Of a stretch of DNA of 64,000 nucleotides, positions 43,301 to 55,954 are shown one piece after another; position 1 is the stretch's first letter, and each line of letters opens with the position of its first letter. The notes beneath the pieces were generated by a model. The model did no database searches, was not told where the DNA came from, and saw only the letters and a program-made list of their open reading frames with translations. The position numbers were made by a program, and so were the translations under genes. Source of the DNA: Malania oleifera (lineage: Eukaryota; Streptophyta; Magnoliopsida; Santalales; Ximeniaceae); the NCBI RefSeq assembly GCF_029873635.1, contig NC_080421.1:42017120-42081119 (forward strand), given 5' to 3'.

Positions 43301-45720
43301 TTGGTAAGCGTTGCCAATTGTTTATTGGGTATCGCACTTTCAGAAAATTCTCGATCTGCTGTGGCTGATTCTGACAGGGTTGCAACTCAGTCTGAGGCTC
43401 TTCTGGCTCTGGAAACTGCTGGGAGAAAGACAAAACTGAGAGATCCTACAGTTGTTTACCATCTCAGCTTAGAAAATGCTGAGCAGAGGAAGTTGGATGC
43501 TGCACTTTATTATGCAAAGCTCTTGCTTAAGCTGGAAGGTGGTTCTAATGTTAAAGGGTGGTTATTGTTGGCTCGAGTATTATCTGCACAGAAAAGGTTC
43601 CTGGATGCTGTGACTATCATAAATGCTGCTCTGGATCAGACTGGAAAATGGGATCAAGGAGAATTGTTGCGGACAAAAGCTAAACTCCAAATTGCACAGG
43701 GCCAATTGAAGAGTGCTGTTGAAACATATACTCAGCTTGTTGCTGTTCTTCAAGTTCAGAGAAAAAGCTTTGGGTCTGGGAAAAATCTTCTTAAGGTCTG
43801 TTAGTTGATAAGTTTCTCCCTTTTTTAGCTCAATTATAATTGCTAAAATAAATCAGACCCATTAGTTTTTTAAGTTAAAATACTTCCCTCATAATTTTTG
43901 ACCTGTGAACCAATGCATTTTCCAATTTTTATTTCATGTTACATGGAATGATGGATTTCTTGTTCTGGGAAATGTGACATTTAGAAAATTTTTTGCAATG
44001 GTTTATGGCGAGTGTGGAATCAAGGAATGATTTGCACCGTATCTTGCATTTTTATTATCATTGCCTTGGAACTAGCAAACAAAATGAGAAAAATTGGAGG
44101 CATCTGTATAGCAAGCTGATATTCCTGTCTCCTGAGACTTCCTGGAGAGAGATGGGGTGGGAGGCAATGAAAGGCAACTTCCTGGAGGGGTGGGATGAAG
44201 TTGTTGGCCTTGTCCAGCAGTTAGCAAAGGGGAAAAAAGCAACAAATTTAAATTATTGTGGTGTCAGTTAGCTTTCTTCCAAAAAATATCTTTAGTGTCA
44301 AATGATTTGCATCGTTTAAAAGTTGAAATCTATATTACATGGTCTTCAGTAGGAATATGGGATGTAGATGTGTTTTCATACATCGGATTCATCTCGACAA
44401 CACATCGGCAGCAAGGCCATTATCTCAAATACTTGGTTTTGGCTACAAAGTGTTGATCTAATTTCAAATATAAAGACACAATGATATAATCTTGTATAAC
44501 CTGGAGTAAAATCACGTCTCTGTATAATGTAGCCTCTCAGAAGCATGATTTCACTTGTTTTGAATCATCCATCTAATGTGGGCCTCATGAAGAGTTTCCC
44601 TGGAGCTTTTAGGCATTGCTTCAATCTCAGAAAGTTAAAAGGAAAAAGAAAAAGCATGATGGATACCTTTCCTAAACTTTTCCAGCTTTCCCTTGTTCAT
44701 TTATATATTCAAATGTGTTTTTGGGATCCTATCAAGCATATTAGGGAGGCATGTTGGAGTTATGTAGCATATCCATACACATGCTATGTTGTCCAGTATA
44801 TATCATATCTTTCTTAAATATCCATGTAATCTGGTATGTGACAGATAGGTGAAGTCATGCTTGGATCCAAAAACATAACAGAGAGTGGATATTTTTGGGG
44901 AAAATCTCTGAAACCTGTTCCTGGGTCTATTTTTTACATTAGTAAGCAGGTACAAAAACATAAAGAAGAATACATGTGGATATTGAATAACATTATTCCT
45001 TTTTGCTTCAGATGCAAAAAATTTGGAGAAAATCTCTGGGATCATTTCCTGGATCTCTTATTCTTTAATACTGTAAAGGGGATTCTCCCTTTGGTGTCAT
45101 CTTTTAAAAATATAAAATTTATCCTTATAACTACCAATGGTTATTCCAAATTACTCCTTTAATGCCCCACAACTATCCCAAAAGACCCTTATAATTATGT
45201 TAAATTTATCCCTATAACTACCAATGATCATTTCAAAATACTCCATTAAGTACCCACAACTATCTCAAAATATCCTTATAATTATGTCAAATTTATCCCT
45301 ATAACTACTTATAATTATTTCAAAATACCCTTATAATTACCTATAATTATCTCAAAATGCCCTTATACTATTTAATTTTTTGTTATTTTTTAAATAATTT
45401 TTAAAAATTTTAAAAATAAAAAATCCTGACGCACGCACATAGTGTGTGCTTATGGTTAGTACATTAGTAAACACATCCATATTCTATTTTTTTATTTTTT
45501 CAATAAATGTTAATCTAAGACAAAAATGTGTCGGAGCTTTTTATCTTATTGCATTACGTGTGACAGGGCAGTAGAAGCCCAAATAGAAGTTTGGAATTGG
45601 AAACATGGCATGATGTGGCTCAGATCTACATAAGCTTGTTACGGTGGCGTGATGCTGAGATTTGTCTTTCCAAGTCCAAGGCCATCAATCCCCTTTCTGC
45701 TTCTCGATGTCATGCCACTG
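37087..45720 (+). CDS. NPGR2: NPGR2-like calmodulin-binding TPR protein (partial, 3' end beyond window)
   Basis: Host gene of the NO POLLEN GERMINATION family (NPG1, NPGR1, NPGR2). Family members are TPR proteins that bind calmodulin and act in the plasma-membrane PI4K-alpha1 complex with HYCCIN and EFOP proteins; NPG1 is needed for pollen germination. Coding exons are 37087-37356, 40595-40847, 42579-43795 and 45567-45720 (270, 253, 1217 and 154 bp), with GT-AG borders and consistent phases 0, 1, 0 and 1. They encode 631 residues without an internal stop. Landmarks are MKCLCSGEQ, SSESLATKDFS, NIEEAESSLRESG, EGIDIAAVIPKMK, ILDIVESSLPDGLPENFGAD, MDRKERYHTLALCYYGEG and SLELETWHDVAQIY. The known relative is about 740 residues, so roughly 100 C-terminal residues with the last TPRs lie further right. 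Recognition is from memory of the family; the reading of NPGR2 over NPG1 or NPGR1 is fairly firm. Confidence 0.9.
37805..38510 (-). mobile_element. LINE fragment 1, 3' end of ORF2
   Basis: Minus-strand non-LTR retrotransposon 3' end. A T run and AAT-rich tail lie at 37805-37840, then a 62 bp tandem repeat of the 3' UTR (GGAGTACATGATTGGAGGAC at 37854 and 37916). The C-terminal part of the RT protein follows: RRPYMALNPDMYFMC (about 38460 to 38405, a zinc-binding-type region) and ALWCATVFSILWTMWIERKQ. A frame change separates these two pieces. It adjoins an inverted piece of the same protein at 38583-38837. Confidence 0.8.
38583..38840 (+). mobile_element. Inverted LINE segment (probable twin-priming product)
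   Basis: Plus-strand reading gives GNGNKVRFWEDVRAGEAF and LSSLYNVPTSSFTASGPSW, FMNLNEIQVVELTNLI. In plant LINE ORF2 this part comes roughly 100-150 residues before the C-terminal piece found on the minus strand at 38170-38510. So it lies upstream in the element but in opposite orientation, the pattern produced when a LINE inserts by twin priming. Confidence 0.72.
38990..40555 (-). mobile_element. LINE fragment 2, RT end to C-terminus (5'-truncated)
   Basis: Minus-strand ORF2 pieces in order from right to left: the end of RT (about 40340-40550: FELFYSGF, YLRLPLITKRIGGADCKQLV), REGGLGIILLKGWN at about 40100, a zinc-region piece with GEDDEIMWQLTDKGVLSF at about 39640, and a C-terminal piece with AATIYHSRNARNMIVFKRKK at about 39220. 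Several stops and frame changes break it. It is 5'-truncated close to the acceptor of exon 2. Confidence 0.75.
40595..40847 (+). CDS. NPGR2: NPGR2-like coding exon 2
   Basis: EARALLGRYEYQKGNIEAAL through LLEAIFLKAKSLQELGSFK. It includes the first TPR (LLGRYEYQKGNIEAALHVFEGID) and the conserved basic RRKRRSQSDATPPMS stretch. The acceptor is ACAG at 40591-40594 and the donor AAAG|GTACTT at 40848. It ends in phase 1. Confidence 0.92.
40848..42578 (+). other. Intron 2
   Basis: 1731 bp with GT and a TTTTTGCAG acceptor ending at 42578. T-rich. No transposon or RNA gene recognised. Confidence 0.85.
42579..43795 (+). CDS. NPGR2: NPGR2-like coding exon 3 (main TPR exon)
   Basis: About 405 residues without a stop, from EAAQSCKVILDIVESSLPD to QVQRKSFGSGKNLLK. 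It carries most of the TPRs, for example the helix pairs around LSFALSVSGDLRALSNQVE, YHTLALCYYGEGEGLTALN and WLLLARVLSAQKRFLDAVTI. An upstream in-frame ATG (42545) lies in the intron and is not the real start. The donor is AAG|GTCTGT at 43796. This exon also contains the segment that in the family lies near the calmodulin-binding region, but I cannot point to specific residues. Confidence 0.93.
43796..45566 (+). other. Intron 3 with 86 bp tandem repeats
   Basis: 1771 bp, GT at 43796, acceptor GTGACAG ending at 45566. A degenerate tandem array with a period of about 86 bp lies at 45100-45365 (see separate entry). The rest shows no gene. Confidence 0.85.
45100..45365 (+). repeat. Tandem repeat, about 86 bp units
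   Basis: Three degenerate units marked by AAATTTATCC at about 45117, 45203 and 45289, each followed by CTATAACTAC or a close variant and then TTTCAAAATA. AT-rich, within intron 3. Confidence 0.8.
45567..45720 (+). CDS. NPGR2: NPGR2-like coding exon 4
   Basis: GSRSPNRSLELETWHDVAQI through EICLSKSKAINPLSASRCHATG. This is the joint between the central and C-terminal TPRs of the family. It ends in phase 1 at GCCACTG|GTATGT. The next exon should begin LLYEAKGL or similar, and I found nothing like that up to 64000. Confidence 0.92.
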
Positions 45721-48700
45721 GTATGTATTATTTATTTTAATTTATACTTATTGCTGCATAGACAACAAATTTATATTTATTGCTTTGTTCCCTTTGCTAC
45801 CATTCATCAATTGCAATTTTGCTCCCCTTCTTTGTAATAAAATTCTTTTGGTGGCCCAAGTGTTTTTTTACCCAATTTTTGTCTAGTTAGAACTGTCTAG
45901 AATGAACTTTTCCAGAATCCTGAAAAAAATTCAGTTTTGTTGGTGCAGGAAGTGTTTGTTTGGAAATTTCTTTTTTTTTTTTTTAAATAAATAAGGAAAA
46001 TTTATTGAAAGGGCATCAAGGGGATGCCAGCCCATGGTACAGCAAGTCAAGCACCCCGAAGGTTGTCACTAAAACCGAAGGTTACTTTATAGTCATTAAC
46101 AACTGTCCCACTATGGCAGCTATTGACTACAGTTAGCCAGTGCTCTTTGCTGATCTAGAGTGCTGAGGATGATTTTTTAAACACTCCTATTCCTCTCTTT
46201 CCAAATGCACCAGAAAATTGCAAGGGAATGAAGGACAAAGCCTTTCTCTTATCTTTTGTCGCCCGAATCCCTTTCCAGGCCCAGAGTTCCCCCTCCACAG
46301 AGTTAGTGATAATCCATTGTTGTCCAATTGGAGTCAACACCATATTCCAAAGATTCCTAGTCTAAGTGCAGTGAAGGAGGATGTGCTCTACTGATTCTGC
46401 GTCAGCCATGCAAGTGGGACTCTGTTGGCATCTTGGCGACCAACAGACCCCTCTGCAAATTGTCCAAAGTAAAGATCTTACCATGCTTTGCTTTCAGGCA
46501 AGAAAGGCAGCTTTTGTGGGGGCTGCTGTCTTCCAAATCTGAGTCCAAGGGAAATTAAAGCTGCTTGACTCCAAAGGAAAGAGCTTACTGTAGAAGGATC
46601 TAACAATGAAACTTTCTTCTCATCTGAGTTCCAAACTGGAAGATCAGTACTATTGTGGTGCTGGGAGTTGTAGAGAAAGCTGTAGTCTGTGAGCTCCACA
46701 TTTTGAATGTTCCAAAAGAGCCCTTGATATGAGGTTTGGAGGTGCTAAGGCTGGCATCTTTGTCACTGGCCAAGTTGTAAGTGGCTAGAAATAAGACACT
46801 GAGGGCTTCTTGTTCATGCCATGCATCATGCCAAAAATAAATATTGTCCCCATTTCCCATCGGAAACCCAACTACACCGTTTGGTCCTCTGCTAGCCTAG
46901 GGAATCCAATCATTATGTTCAAACCCATATTTCTTAGCAATGATTCCCCACCAAAGCTGATCTTTTCTCAATCATGAATCTCTATAACCATTTCTTTAAA
47001 AAGGCTTTTTTGAAAATTTAGAGGGACTTTAAACCCAAGCCTCCTAAGTGAATGGGTTGCTCACCATGCCCATTTGGCAAGGCGAAATTTGAATTCCGCC
47101 CCGACGCCACCAAGGAGAGGCCCATTTTAGAGTTTCTCCAGCTGGAATGATTTTACTTTTTCCAAGGTTAACTTTCAAACCCGAAACCGCCTCAAACCAT
47201 GCCAAGATACATCTCAGATTCAAAATGAGAGGGCCATCCTCACAAAAAATAATAGTGTCCTTTGCAAACAATAGATGTGTGACCTCAATGGACCTTTTGT
47301 GCCTATGAACACTTAAGGCCTTTGATTACCCATTCTCTAGTAGCTTTTTTCAACATGAGGCTCAGCACCTCCATCACCACAATGAACAGAAAAGGGGATA
47401 AAGGGTCCCTTTGTCTTAGTCCTATAAAGGAGTGAAAGAAATCTGTAGGGTGCCCATTGATTAGTATTAAGAAACTTGGTGTGTTGATGCAATGAGCTAT
47501 CCAACTACACCATCACTCTCCAAAGCCCATTTTCCTAGGAGTATAGAGAAGAAAGTTCCAGTGGCAGTGGATCTTATCGAAGGCTTTCTCCATGTCAAGT
47601 TGGCACATAACTCCATTTCCCTTTTCTCTTCGAATAGTACCCACAACCTCATTAGCTATGAGGGCTGCATCCATGATCTATTTTCTCGCTACAAAGGTGT
47701 GTTGATGTTGCCTAATTACTTCTGGAGTGGCTCTTTTGATCCTCATAGCAAGGACTTTGGCAAGATCTTTTAAATACTTCCCACCAAGCTAATTGGACAA
47801 TAGTCCTTAATATTGGTTGCTCTAGGCTTCTGTGGGATCAGGGTAAGGAAAGTGGCATTGATTCCATTTGCAAATTTACTTAATCTAAATAATTCCTCAA
47901 AAGTCATATTAAATTCCTACTTGAGCTCACCCCAATTTGACAAGAAAAATGACAAGGAGATCCCACCTGGCCCTGACACTTTGCCTTCTTTGCATTCTCT
48001 TGTGGCATAGAGGATTTCCACTTTTCAAAAGGTCACTCTACGGTGGAGTGATTAATAGATTTAAAGTTGATGCCGACCACTATAGGTCTCCAGCTTTCAA
48101 ATTCAAAGTAAAGAGCTTTATAAAAGTTATAGATTCCCTTTTTGATTTCTTCTTCCTCAGTTAAGATGTTTTTCCCAATTCAATTCTGGAAATGTTGTTC
48201 GGTGGAAAAATCTGGTGTTCTAGTCTCCCTCCTTGAGTCATAAGGCTCTAGATATGTGCCTAAAGGAGATCTCTTCTGGGTAGATAGCCTCGATTAGCTC
48301 CTTCTTAAAAAAAACTCTTTTGGCCCTTTCATGAGTACTGAGCCCTTGTCTTAGCTTTTGCTCATCAAGGATCTTGATGTTGTTAAGAATGTTGGTCTTC
48401 TTCGCTTGAATATTCCCAATTGTTCTTTTATGACACTTTGAGCCCTCTTTCAATCCTTAAGTTTATAAGTTAGCACAAAACTAGCTTTCCCTTTAGCCTA
48501 AAGCGTGGACCACTAGAGCTTAATGAGGTCCCTGAAACCATATTGCTTTAACCACGTCTTTTCAAAGCGGAATGGAGTTGGTCCCTATTTGATTCCATGT
48601 CAATGAGGATAGGGAAGTGATCCAATATCGGCTTGGGAAGGAGCTCTTGAGTGGTTTTGGGGAAGTGTATATCCCAATTTTTTGAAATAAGGAATAAATC

Positions 48701-48838
48701 AATTCTCGAGAAGGAACGTGGGTCTCTAGAGTTGGACCAAGTGAAACCACCACCAATGAGCGGAAGATCAATAAGAGCGTTCACATTGGTGAAGTCCAGG
48801 AACTCTCTTATGCAGTTGTTCTTTGCGCTCTGCCCCTG

Positions 48839-50776
48839 TGTAACGCCCCGACCCTCTAGGTGGGCCCGGAGTGCCACTAAACATACATAACATGCAGATC
48901 TCTGATACCATACATATACAACCTGCCCAAATAAGGGAAAACGGGTGTTCCATACTGATCTGCATAATCATACATAGCGGAAAACATAAACATACATCTT
49001 CTAATAAAAATTTACTAGTCTCTAACTATTTCCTCACATACATCCATGCGTACTAAACATAACCTGCTATTACAGTTCCCCAAAAGACAACTTGGCCAAA
49101 GCCTGGTGCACATGTACAATAACTTAAATAAGCTAACAAAAACACTACGCTCTAGAATGCTAGGACCGGTTTCCTGTAAGACCTGAAATAAGATTTGTAT
49201 ATTGGGTTGAGACATTTCTCAGTAAGGTAGATCATATTACATTAGTGTGTGACAACATGATTTTATTCCAGTAGAAAACAATTACACATTTAAGTCATTC
49301 ATAAACCTGTAATATAGAAGATATATACAAAATTCCTGCATAAGATAATTCGGTTCATTACAAGCGAGAGTCCCCGAGGTTGGGGTAGGGTACATGCCCA
49401 TACACTATACGATCCCTCGGCTCGGTACTCAAAGTTGTAACTTTGCCCATTTTATTTTTAAATCATGTATATGCATAATGAACTCATTTCAGCTTTGGAA
49501 CATCATAATTACACCATTTACTTCCCTCATGGCACGGGTTGTGCGTTCATAATGCTTTGATCTAGTCCCGGGGTCACCAGCTAGTCACGCTACATTCTCC
49601 AGTCCAACTTGGCCCACACCATCCTGGTCCGTGATCAACCAGTGGCCCTTCTTACCAAGTTGACTAGCTCGATACCCATACTCAAGAATAACATGTGGTT
49701 GCACTATACCTTTCATACTCGCAACGGTACCGTGCATTCCTGGTAAGAAGCTTTCTCAAGCGGTTCATATATCATATATACAATTTATATCGAAAGCACA
49801 GTAACCTGTTTTCATTCATAAAACATTTAAGCAGTTTCAGTGTTTTTCATATTTCATTCATTTATTGGCATAAACTGGCACACACAGCTCTCGGTTTAAC
49901 CTTGGTACATACATAGCTCGGTATTTAACCGACATCTCTTTCCACATTTCTTGATAAGCATTTTGGAACTCCAGTTCCCATATTGCATAATCATATTTCT
50001 CAGTTCAGTATATTTCCATTTAACATCTCATGCCACACTCATTTGGTTTAAAAGCATTAACACAACATATGGTTCGTAAAATATAGTTTAAATTGAAAAC
50101 AAGGGTTTCAAGCATCTCCTACTTTAAGTATAATACCAATGAAGGAGTTTTAAAAAGATTGGAGACCATACCCCAAAACCCTAGTTTTTACCAAAATCGT
50201 AAAACCAAAAAAAACCGACAATTCCACTTAGTGAAATGTTCCAAATAAGCAGTCATATCGTACATAATACCATAACCTGCAGTTCTAGCGGATTTAAAAA
50301 ATGATTGATGTAAACAAATCCCCTTACCTATTTCCGGAAAAACGAACCCGAACGGCTCGAAACCCTAGAACTTCTAATCGGTGAAAACACGCGTACTTGC
50401 TCAACTAAGGGTGTGAGAGGCAACCGAAAAGCAAAGAAGAGCTCGGAAAGGCTTTTTGGTGAAAAAAGTTTCGAAATCCTAGGAGAGAGAAGAGCGAGAA
50501 TTGAAATTCTCTTTTTTAAAATGAGCTCAAACCTATTTATAGGTGAGTAGGCCCAAAGGAAAACTGACGCCGGTTTCCCCTATATCTACAAAATCGTCAC
50601 CGGTTTTGTGGTTGATTGGCCCGGCTAACCCAAAACTGTGGTCGGTTTTCTTCTGGCTCACAAAACCGTTGCCGGTTTGGGTCCCCACTTTTCACATTCC
50701 TTCTTTTTATTTTCTTATCCTTTATTTCTCTCTTTTATATTCATTTTCTTTTATTTTTCGGATTCGGGTTCCTACA
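48839..50776 (-). repeat. 3' LTR of the gypsy element
   Basis: 1938 bp. A TATTTATAGG signal at 50532-50541 would, on the minus strand, be CCTATAAATA, a promoter-like TATA. It also carries the shared CTCAGTAAG...TTAGTGTGTGAC block (49218-49252, reversed relative to the plus-strand LTRs). Confidence 0.88.
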
Positions 50777-51079
50777 ATCTCTCATCCTTACACAAATTTC
50801 GTCCTTGAAATTTGCCAACTGTTACTAAGCATGCTCTATTCTTACGACTCAGATTTACAGAAGAGTCGGCAGCCACCCACATAGAGGCTCTGACCCAAGT
50901 TTATTACATACCCTCATTTATGGTGGAGGAATACCGTGGTTATAACATAATGTCTCGGGAGATTACAATATCCATACAAAACCCTCCCAGAGACCATGCA
51001 TACTCTAAATCATAAACAACCTACTCTACCCAATATACGTACAAACCTCACACTTACCATTCCACTTACCTGCCTAACT

Positions 51080-51275
51080 CCGAGCATTTCTGAATAATTA
51101 AGGATACTTCTGACATATCTTTGACTTTAATTCCCATGATGCTTCTTCCATAGCGTGATTACGCCACAATACTTTCACTAATGGTATCTCCTTAGTACGC
51201 AGTTTCTATACCTTCTGATTCAGAATCTGAACCGGTACCTCCTCGTATGCTAACGCATCACCGATCTCCAGAGGT
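51080..51275 (-). pseudogene. Chromodomain region of the gypsy element
   Basis: Minus-strand reading gives EEVPVQIL, then LRTKEIPLVKVLWRNHAMEE and ASWELKSKI, the usual C-terminal chromodomain layout of plant Tekay/Del elements, right after the VHDVFHVSVLKKYVSDPSHV segment of integrase. Chromodomains direct integration toward heterochromatin. Fossil. Confidence 0.8.
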
Positions 51276-51894
51276 TCATAACTTAGCACGTGCGAAGGGT
51301 CTGACACGTACTTCTTCAGCACTGACACGTGAAACACGTCATGAACTCTGGATAGTGCTAGGGTAACCCTACTCGATAAGCAACTGGACCTATCTTTTTC
51401 AGGATCTCAAATGGCCCAATGTACCGAGGGCTTAACTTCCCCTTCTTTCCAGACCTCATCACCCCTTTCATCTGGGCGATCTTCAGGAATATCATATCCC
51501 CTACCTCGAACTCTAATTCCCGTCGGTGACTATCTGAATAACTCTTTTGCCAACTCTGTGCTGCTCTGATCCTCTCCTTAATAAGTTTGACCTTTGCAAA
51601 GGTCTGCTAAATCAGTTTCGGTCCTAAAATCTACCGCTCGCCTACCTCATCTCAGTATATTGGAGATCGACATCGGTGACCATACAAAGCCTCATATGGT
51701 GTCATCTCTATACTGGCCTGGTAATTGTTATTATACGCGAATTCTACGAGCGGTAGATATTGAACCCAACTGTCCCCAAAATCCAGCACACATGCCGGCA
51801 ACATATTTTTTAAAGTTTGAATAGTCCTCTCGGATTGTCCATCCGTCTGCGGGTGAAACGATGTATTGAATGTGAGCTGCGATCCTAAGGAATC

Positions 51895-52652
51895 CTACAA
51901 ACTCTTCCAGAGACGAGAAGTAAATTGTGGGTCTTGATCTGAAATGATAGAAACAGGGATGCCGTGGAGTCGTACAATCTCCTGCCCATATAACTCTGCC
52001 AGCCTATTCATGGAATAGTTGACTCTGATAGGAATAAAGTGTGCTGTCTTCTTCAGTTGATCCACTACAACCCATATGGCATTCTGTCCATGCATTGCTG
52101 CTGGTAACCCTGATACAAAATCCATCGAGTTATACTCCCACTTCCACTTGGGAATGTTAAGTGGCTGAAGTAGTCCTGCTGGCATTTGGTGCTCTGCTTT
52201 AACCTGCTGACATGTCAGACATTGCTCTACGAAAAAGCAACCTCTCTTTTCATGTTAGACCACCAGAAAGATTCCCTCAAATCTCTGTACATCTTCGTAC
52301 TCCTTGGATGTACTGTGTAGAGCGAACGATGTGCCTCCTCTAGAATGAACCGCTTAATATCGGCGTCATTCTTTACGCAGATTCTGGTATGGAATCTCAA
52401 TACCCCATCGCCTGAAGTATTAAAACCCAGCTTTAAACTATTCTGAACTCCTTCCATAACCTCCATCAGCTCTGCGTTTTCCTTTTGAGCTGCTTTGATT
52501 CTCTCTTGCAAAGCTGGCTGAATAACTAAACTGGCAATGAAAGCTTGTGGATCCTTATCCATCAATTCCACTCCTAACCTCTCTAGATCCATCATGATCT
52601 GATGCTGAATAACAACCGCTGAAACCGTCGCATCCACTGACTTCCGACTCAA
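51895..52652 (-). pseudogene. Integrase region of the gypsy element
   Basis: The zinc-binding start (AHRSLYTVHPRSTKMYRDLR) lies at about 52380-52250. The catalytic core pieces [20 protein letters not shown] and [15 protein letters not shown] are at about 52115-51910. It joins element cDNA to host DNA. Fossil with breaks. Confidence 0.85.
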
Positions 52653-52659
52653 TGTGTTA

Positions 52660-54144
52660 GCTACAACATTAGCTTTTTCTGGGTGGGTGGTAACTAATGG
52701 TGCAGTCGTAGTCTTTAATCAGTTCAAGCTATCTGCGCTGCCTCATATTCAACTTCTTCTGAGTGAAGAAGTATTTGAGGCTCTTATGATCCGTAAAGAT
52801 CTTGCACCTTTCACTGTATAGGAAGTGCCGTCAGATCTTTAATGCAAAAACAACCGTTGCTAGCTCCAATTCATGTGTAGGGTAATTCTTCTCGTACTCC
52901 TTGAGTTGGTGAGAAGCATAAGCGATAACCTTATCCCATTGCATCAAGACACACCCAAGTCCCTTCTGGGACCACATAGCCATCATCCCCTGACAGAATG
53001 GTCAATACTGGAGCAGTGACTAAACGTTGCTTCAGCTCCTGAAAACTCTATTCATATTCCCCAGTCCACTCAAATCTACTATTCTTCCTCGTAAGTTGCA
53101 TTAGAGGACCTGACAGTTAGAAAAGCCCCCCTCGACGAACTGGCGATAATACCCGGCCAGACCTAAGAAACTCTGAATCTCATGGACGTTCCTCGGTCTT
53201 GCCCTGTTAACTACCGCCTTTACCTTGCTTGGATCCACTGATATTCCTTCCTTGGACACTACATGCCCCAAAAATGCAACCTGTTCTAGCCAGAACTCGC
53301 ATTTCTTCAATTTAGCGAATAACTTCTTCTCCCTGAGTACCTGAAGGACCAATCTCATATGAGTCTCATGCTCTGCTGGGCTCCTCGAATAGACCAAAAT
53401 GTCATCAATGAACACCACCACGAACCTATCTAGGTACTCGTGAAACACTTTGTTCATCAGGTCCATGAATGCGGCAGGAGCATTTGTCAAACCAAATGGC
53501 ATAATGAAGAATTCATAATGGCCATACCGAGTTCGAAAAGCTATCTTCGGTACGTCCTCCGATTTCACCTTAAGCTGGTGATACCCGGGTCGTAGATCAA
53601 TCTTAGAGAAGACCTGTGTGCCCTGTAGCTGGTCAAACAAATCATCAATTCTGGGTAACGGGTATTTATTCTTTACTATCACCTTGTTGATTTCTTTGTA
53701 GTCGATGCACATCCTTATCGACCCATCCTTCTTCTTCACGAACAGTACCAGTGTTCCCTAGGGTAAAACACTCGGTCAGATGTAACCCTTATCTAGTAGC
53801 TCTTGTAGCCGTTCCTTCAATTCCCTCAGTTTTTCTAGAATCATATGATACGGAGCTTTCGATATTGGTGCTGTGCCTGGTGTCAACTCTACAGCGAACT
53901 CCACCTCACGATCAGGAGGCAATCCCGGCAAGTCCTCTGGAAACACATATGGGAAGTCACTTACTACGGGAATCTCCTCCAGCTTAAGTTCTTCTTTTGG
54001 CGTTTCTTTCACACATGCCAGGTACCCTTTGCATCCCTCCCAAAGTAACCTCCTAGCTTGAATAGCTAAGGGGATCCGTGGTGCAGAATGCACACACAAC
54101 CCTACGAACTTGAATTTCTGCTCCTCGGGAAGCTTGAATACCAT
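52660..54144 (-). pseudogene. RT and RNase H region of the gypsy element
   Basis: Contains VSDFPYVFPEDLPGLPPDRE (RT lead-in), [58 protein letters not shown] and the RNase H segment near 53050-52660 (including [18 protein letters not shown] in a short frame). Typical Ty3/gypsy order. Fossil. Confidence 0.86.
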
Positions 54145-54186
54145 CTCTCTCCCGTGGCAATCAATGCTAGCATAATTAGCTGATAA

Positions 54187-54507
54187 TCAGTCCATCCCCA
54201 GAATGATATCAAAGCCATGCATATCAAACATAATTAAGTTGACTAGTAATACTCTCCCTTGAATCTCTATCGAGAAATCTCGAATCACCTTACTATATAC
54301 GACTACTGACCCTACCTGTGTAGCCACTACTAGTTCATCATCTAATGGTTGTACCTCTACCCCACATAGCTTGACGAATCCCCGAGATATAAAGGAATGC
54401 GTCGCTCTTGAATCAAAAAATACTACATATTTATTCAAAAGCATATAAATATTACCTGTTACTACATCTCCGGCGTTCTCTGCATCTCCAGGAGTTAGGG
54501 AATACAC
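54187..54507 (-). pseudogene. Aspartic protease region of the gypsy element
   Basis: Retropepsin-like stretch with THSFISRGFVKLCGVEVQPL and LIMFDMHGFDIILGMD in gypsy order between gag and RT. The protease would mature the polyprotein. Fossil. Confidence 0.78.
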
Positions 54508-54589
54508 CCTTGCTTGGGTTGTACCCCTCTAGTATCCACCACGTGGCACCTAAGTAACTCCTCTATAAGGCTGCTGTGGGAATGTGTTG

Positions 54590-55538
54590 TTCCTTGGTAT
54601 GTCACAATCCCGCACCAGATGCCCTAGTTTACCACACCGAAAACAAACACCTAAACCCAATAGTTACTTTCCTGCATGCTGCTTGCGGCAAGTAGGACAA
54701 GCTGAGAAAGATGTGGTACCCTGAGATGTACCACTACCAGTCTCTCGCTGCTGGCCTTCGTTATCACCGTATTTCTTCCAAGTGCCCTGCCTCGCACCTA
54801 AATAAGAACTGGGAGGCGCTGGCCTCTTCTTCGGGATTTGTACCACTGTATCCTCCTGCAGGTTCTTCTCTGCCACGGTGGCTTTATCCACTAGAGTTGC
54901 AAAGTCCTGAATCTGCAGGATCGCCGTCCGTTTCTGGATTTCCTTCTTCAGACCCCTCCCAAACTTTCAAACCTTCCTTGCCTCATCTGGTATCATAAAA
55001 GGAGTAAAACGTGCTAACTCCATGAATCGGGAGGCATACTGCTGAACTATCAGCTATCCCTGAGTCAGAATCATAAACTCCTCCATCTTTGCATTCCTGA
55101 CTGTGGCTGGGATGTACCGCTCAAAGAACACCTCTCTAAAGCGGCCCCATGTCATCGCCACCACCATTGACCTCTGATCCTTCAACATTCTCACTGATTC
55201 CCACCATCTCTCCGTCTCGCCTGTCAACTTGAACGTCGCATAGACTCTTCTGTGCAACGCAGAACAACCGAGATCTTCTCAATTTCCCGAATCCAATTCT
55301 TTGCTCGGATCGGGTTCGTACTCCCTGCGAAGGTAGGAGGCTTCAGTTTGATGAATTGATCAATAGAACCTCCTAACTCAGCCGTGGGACGGTCCTACCC
55401 CCTAGAACTCTGCATGACCTCCGCTATAAACTGTTGGGCGAAGTCACAAAGTACCACCGTAGTATCATTGCCAGCCTCATGGCCAGCCCCCTCACTGCTA
55501 CTGCCTCCAGCATTGGCAGTATGATCCCTGGATCCCAT
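54590..55538 (-). pseudogene. Gag region of the gypsy element
   Basis: It starts MGSRDHTANAGGSSSEG. The gag core (YATFKLTGETERWWESVRML, WGRFREVFFERYIPATVR) is typical of plant Tekay-type retrotrans_gag. The zinc knuckle CFRCGKLGHLVRDC is at about 54603-54650. Fossil with breaks. Confidence 0.83.
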
Positions 55539-55954
55539 CCTGAAGAGAAAAATTGAGAAATGGTTTAGAATCTTAGTACTGTACATATCTGCTACAACTA
55601 CAATACTATAAAACTCATTTCAATTAATTAACATCCCTAGTAACGACATACTCTACTAACTTGACACTCTTATTCTTGCTCAAGCTCCGCCCCTCCACCC
55701 AGAAACAAAATCGTTGATGGATTGCCATGATTTTCTGAACCTGTCGGCTGATCCAGAAAAATACAGAAGTCCGTCAATGGAATTTTGTCTCCAAGTCTAC
55801 GAAGCAAAACTCGAAAGTCCTATCCTCATCCTATACTCTGGTAAAGTTATCCAACCTAGTCTACAGAACCTAGCAACTTAAGTTCTAAACATTTCCATAA
55901 CCAAGCAATGTGAATCTCTTCACACTTCCGGTTGGAACTCACTCTGATACCAAC

